A DNA stretch of 20,512 bases, from IMG/VR virus record IMGVR_UViG_3300025586_000032, positions 1 to 20,512 of that record; one strand, 5' to 3'. Position 1 is the stretch's first letter. Each line of letters starts with the position of its first letter. Source of the stretch: a virus. Shown piece by piece: positions 17,819 to 20,512 of the stretch. The translations under genes and the position numbers were made by a program. Under the pieces are notes generated by a model, which worked only from the letters and a program-made list of their open reading frames with translations, was not told where the DNA came from and made no database searches.

Positions 17819-20512
17819 TTACAAATCATTGAAAAAATCCGGACGCTCTTTTTGAATGTACGAGACGAACCGAATCAACCGCACAGTTGGCGAATATCCT
17901 CGCGCAGTGTCTATCAGGTGCAACTTGACGAGTGGTTGAAGGTCCCGAAAGATAGTGGTTCGCTCCACGTCAAACTTCTCAATAAACTGCCGCTGAGTGA
18001 TTTTTATTTTCCCGCCGGCGGGTATTTTTGAGAGCTCTTCGAGCATATCTTTTATCCTCTGAGCCCTATCCGGATTCAACTCACAATGTTTCTTAATCCC
18101 ATCCTCAACTTCCGCTAAATCCTGCACGCCATGGGTTTCCTGATACCGCTGGGAGTACACATCCAACCGGCAATTGTCCGCAGAGTAAATGTCTTGTAGG
18201 AAATCAGCCACATACTCAATATGCTGGGCGCTCACTGTAATCGTCTGGAAATTATCGTCACTCGCCAGATCCAGCACCGCAAACGCAGTTACCAAACGGC
18301 AGAATGTTTTCCGAAAATCCTCGGGATACACGATCGGCAGGTCCACACCCTGCCCAAACTTCGAAGCCAAATCAAGGGCTGCGTATCTGATTTTATCACC
18401 CACATCGTCAGAGATATAAATCTGCTCAGGCTTTAAATTCCACGCATAATGAATCAGGCTCCGGAAATTCTTGCGGCTCACAACTTTAGGACCCTCCGAT
18501 TTTTGTGGCGCATAGATTTTCATTTTATCCTCAATGTCATATCCTGCCACAAACATAGCCAAGTCAATCCGACGGATCATCATTTGTGGAAAAATATCAC
18601 TAAGCGCCTGGCAACCGTACAAGAACGAATCCATGGATCTCTGGTTAGCATATCGATCCTCGGCCCGGGGATTACAAGAGAACAAACATCGGGTCATACT
18701 TTCGAACGTTCGGCTTTCCACCCGGGCGATTTTCAAGATTCCCGTATCCAATGCCTCAGCCATGGTTTTCAACTCGAATTCCTTTAAGTCCTGGGCCTCG
18801 TCAATGATCAATGCCTGCCTGGACATTTTAAGCAACGCTCCTGCCTTAATCCTCCATCCACGCCGTTCATCATACTGCATAGCGTATGTAATCCCTGTCC
18901 GGGAACTTGTCATGCCACTTACTCGCGTTCCTACACCTGCATACCCAAAGAGCGAATCACAAGTTTGCGATTTTCCTGTACCCGTATCCCCTATTATAAT
19001 TGATGAAATCCACCCACGAATTCGGCCGTCCCCCGGGAAATCAATCCACTGTGGCGATACCATAGTCAATAAGGTTCCCAAGTGAATATCCTCACGCTCA
19101 TAAATCCGGGTCACGTTCTGGGACAGGTCCTGGATCATCTCGATCGGAGAAAGGGCTTGGAGTTCAGTTAAATGGTCTCGACAATTATTGAGATCAAATG
19201 CCTGCCAATCCTCTTCCTGCGGTTCGATTTGATCAATCAACATCGTGGGCCGTTGATTTCGTGGGTGAGAGTGAATAAACCCAGTCGCCTGGTACTGGCC
19301 AATTGGCACCATGGCCCCGCCCATGACATACACGGGTTTCTCAACAAGCTCGTTCTTCTCGGACGGTATACCGCCCTCTAATACCTGGTGAGCGTATACC
19401 TCTCGGAGTGTAGCCCTATTCTCATCCTGCACACAAACTGCCGGCCGCTGGCCTTTATCACACACGTAATCACGCAGGGCACCCTTCATTTGAGCGTCGG
19501 TCGCCGCTACACTCGATAATTGAATCCGGCCGCCCGTAGAAATTTGAATCGGCTCATCACACACCCAATCCCAATCCTCGCGCCCATGGCAGTTTGACTG
19601 TTCCTGGCGGATACAGAACGTCACCTCCACCTCAGTAGGTGCATGGTACGCCTCGGAATTCTCCCCGAACACGTACAACGGGACGCTCACGCGCTTGCCG
19701 ACATATTTATCATTATCAATCTGGTCGAACGATCCGAGCTGGATAGCTTCCGGTAGGACAGTTGTGGGAATTTTGTACTGGTAAGAGTTTGTACTCTTGA
19801 TTAAATCAAGAACCTGCTGGCCCGTCCCCCCGGCCTTTGTAATAAAATCGGTGAAATCCTTCTGGTTCTTATCAGTATCTTTTTCAAACAGCCATATCAC
19901 TTTGAGCGATAACACGTCCCCGGCAAGTACCGCCTTCTTAAATGTCGGCAGCACAATATTCTTCATGGCCTTCCGGCCTTCTTGATCGCAGTCCCACACG
20001 AAAACTACGTGGTGGCCATGGAAATGTGAGACCCACTCCCGCAGGAAAGCGTTTGTCCCGTTAGTTGGAGATACCGCTGTCAGTCCGGTCTCCTGCTCAC
20101 ATAACTGGCTATCGAATTCCCCTTCGGAACATAGTATGGTTGACCCGGGATCAGCATCCACGAGCCTATCAAGGCCCCACAACCGGGCCATACCATACCC
20201 CGAATGGTTAAAAGTTTTCGGCTTCTTTTTGGAATTGTGATACCGGATGTTTACGAGATTCTTATTCTCGTCTCGCACAGGAAAAGTATTACGCTCTTTT
20301 TTGAGATCCCAACCGACTTCGTATTTTAAAATAGATTCGTCAGACAACCCTCGCTTAGTGTTTAAATATTTCCGGACCTCCTCCGTGATACTGGCTTGGA
20401 ATTTTGCCACGTTCTCTTCTTTCGGCGGCGGATATGATTTGAGCCGGACTCCTGTTTTTTTTGCGTAGTGATAGAGAACAAATTTGAAATCACCTGTGGA
20501 ACCGGGGAGGAA
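17819..20512 (-). CDS. TOPRIM primase plus MCM-like AAA+ helicase fusion (5' end outside the window)
   Basis: The frame is open to the window edge, so the GTG at 20410 is not the start; the extra 34 residues include LPGSTGDFKFVLYHYAKKTG, which fits the end of a zinc-binding primase domain. In residues counted from that GTG, a TOPRIM domain lies at about 90-150 (CSEGEFDSQL with catalytic Glu, VFVWDCDQEG with the DxD). An AAA+ core follows: Walker A GDTGTGKS (474-481), Walker B ALIIDEAQD (533-541), sensor FSCNPR near 577-582 and MIRRID with likely Arg finger. This is the order of MCM-type helicases. A winged helix lies near 810-850 (TQRQFIEKFDVERTTIFRDL). It should prime and unwind phage DNA at the fork. 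Confidence 0.88.
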   Translation of the reverse strand, partial: FLPGSTGDFKFVLYHYAKKTGVRLKSYPPPKEENVAKFQASITEEVRKYLNTKRGLSDESILKYEVGWDLKKERNTFPVRDENKNLVNIRYHNSKKKPKTFNHSGYGMARLWGLDRLVDADPGSTILCSEGEFDSQLCEQETGLTAVSPTNGTNAFLREWVSHFHGHHVVFVWDCDQEGRKAMKNIVLPTFKKAVLAGDVLSLKVIWLFEKDTDKNQKDFTDFITKAGGTGQQVLDLIKSTNSYQYKIPTTVLPEAIQLGSFDQIDNDKYVGKRVSVPLYVFGENSEAYHAPTEVEVTFCIRQEQSNCHGREDWDWVCDEPIQISTGGRIQLSSVAATDAQMKGALRDYVCDKGQRPAVCVQDENRATLREVYAHQVLEGGIPSEKNELVEKPVYVMGGAMVPIGQYQATGFIHSHPRNQRPTMLIDQIEPQEEDWQAFDLNNCRDHLTELQALSPIEMIQDLSQNVTRIYEREDIHLGTLLTMVSPQWIDFPGDGRIRGWISSIIIGDTGTGKSQTCDSLFGYAGVGTRVSGMTSSRTGITYAMQYDERRGWRIKAGALLKMSRQALIIDEAQDLKEFELKTMAEALDTGILKIARVESRTFESMTRCLFSCNPRAEDRYANQRSMDSFLYGCQALSDIFPQMMIRRIDLAMFVAGYDIEDKMKIYAPQKSEGPKVVSRKNFRSLIHYAWNLKPEQIYISDDVGDKIRYAALDLASKFGQGVDLPIVYPEDFRKTFCRLVTAFAVLDLASDDNFQTITVSAQHIEYVADFLQDIYSADNCRLDVYSQRYQETHGVQDLAEVEDGIKKHCELNPDRAQRIKDMLEELSKIPAGGKIKITQRQFIEKFDVERTTIFRDLQPLVKLHLIDTARGYSPTVRLIRFVSYIQKERPDFFNDL

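Noticed and set aside
20410-20410. Start of the primase-helicase at GTG 20410
   Set aside because: The frame remains open upstream to the window edge and encodes plausible primase residues, so the true start is outside.
1-20512. tRNA genes, integrase or attachment sites
   Set aside because: I looked for T-arm motifs and recombinase-like proteins and found none, but cannot exclude odd tRNAs without a covariance search.

Overview
The window is the accessory and packaging part of a tailed double-stranded DNA bacteriophage or prophage (Caudoviricetes). The evidence is an HK97-type terminase large subunit, a P27-type terminase small subunit, the start of a portal gene at the left edge, a primase-helicase at the right edge, several HNH or GIY-YIG endonuclease genes, and dense overlapping small genes. 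All but one of the genes lie on the minus strand, so transcription runs from high to low coordinates. The host cannot be fixed from this DNA. Moderate to low GC, GGAGG-type ribosome sites and sigma-70-like promoters point to a bacterium. No integrase, repressor, tRNA or CRISPR array was seen.

Layout in transcription order. (1) 20512-17819: a TOPRIM plus MCM-like AAA+ replication protein whose start lies outside the window, then a 371-bp gene-free stretch with repeated 8-mers. (2) 17447-15312: a beta-class DNA methyltransferase with a ParB-like N-terminus, overlapping a possible nuclease gene, then a Cys-rich small protein. (3) 15311-13738: an iteron-like leader, a 43-aa coiled-coil protein, a consensus promoter whose transcript would open with alternative hairpins (attenuator-like), an AP2-HNH endonuclease with an A_AAA_AAG frameshift site, and a run of small coupled genes including tiny membrane proteins. 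(4) 13709-11803: two recombination- or replication-region proteins, each followed by a long array of degenerate pentamers (NNRCC on the plus strand) broken at intervals by a 9-mer of the form NNATCRGCC. (5) 11769-7274: two tiny membrane proteins, an HNH nuclease, Cys-rich proteins, a 739-aa fusion (radical-SAM-like, GNAT-like and DNA methyltransferase domains), and a DUF4406-like nucleotide-fold protein. (6) 7315-4411: a mobile zinc-finger/HTH gene bounded by 53-bp perfect direct repeats, a three-part fusion (deoxyribosyltransferase-like, SLOG-like, HNH), a second terminase-small-like protein, and the only plus-strand gene, a stand-alone SLOG protein. (7) 4293-1: a strong promoter, TerS, TerL, two paralogous HTH proteins around an unknown gene, a shortened GIY-YIG gene with its own promoter, and the portal gene start.

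How it may work together: the right half supplies replication, annealing-type and DNA-modification functions, and the left end supplies packaging. The clearest candidates for undescribed biology are the 739-aa base-modification fusion, the pentamer arrays beside a protein with faint Cas7/RAMP-like motifs, and the SLOG-HNH fusion with two further nucleotide-fold proteins nearby. All functional statements are from reading motifs by eye; no database search was possible.
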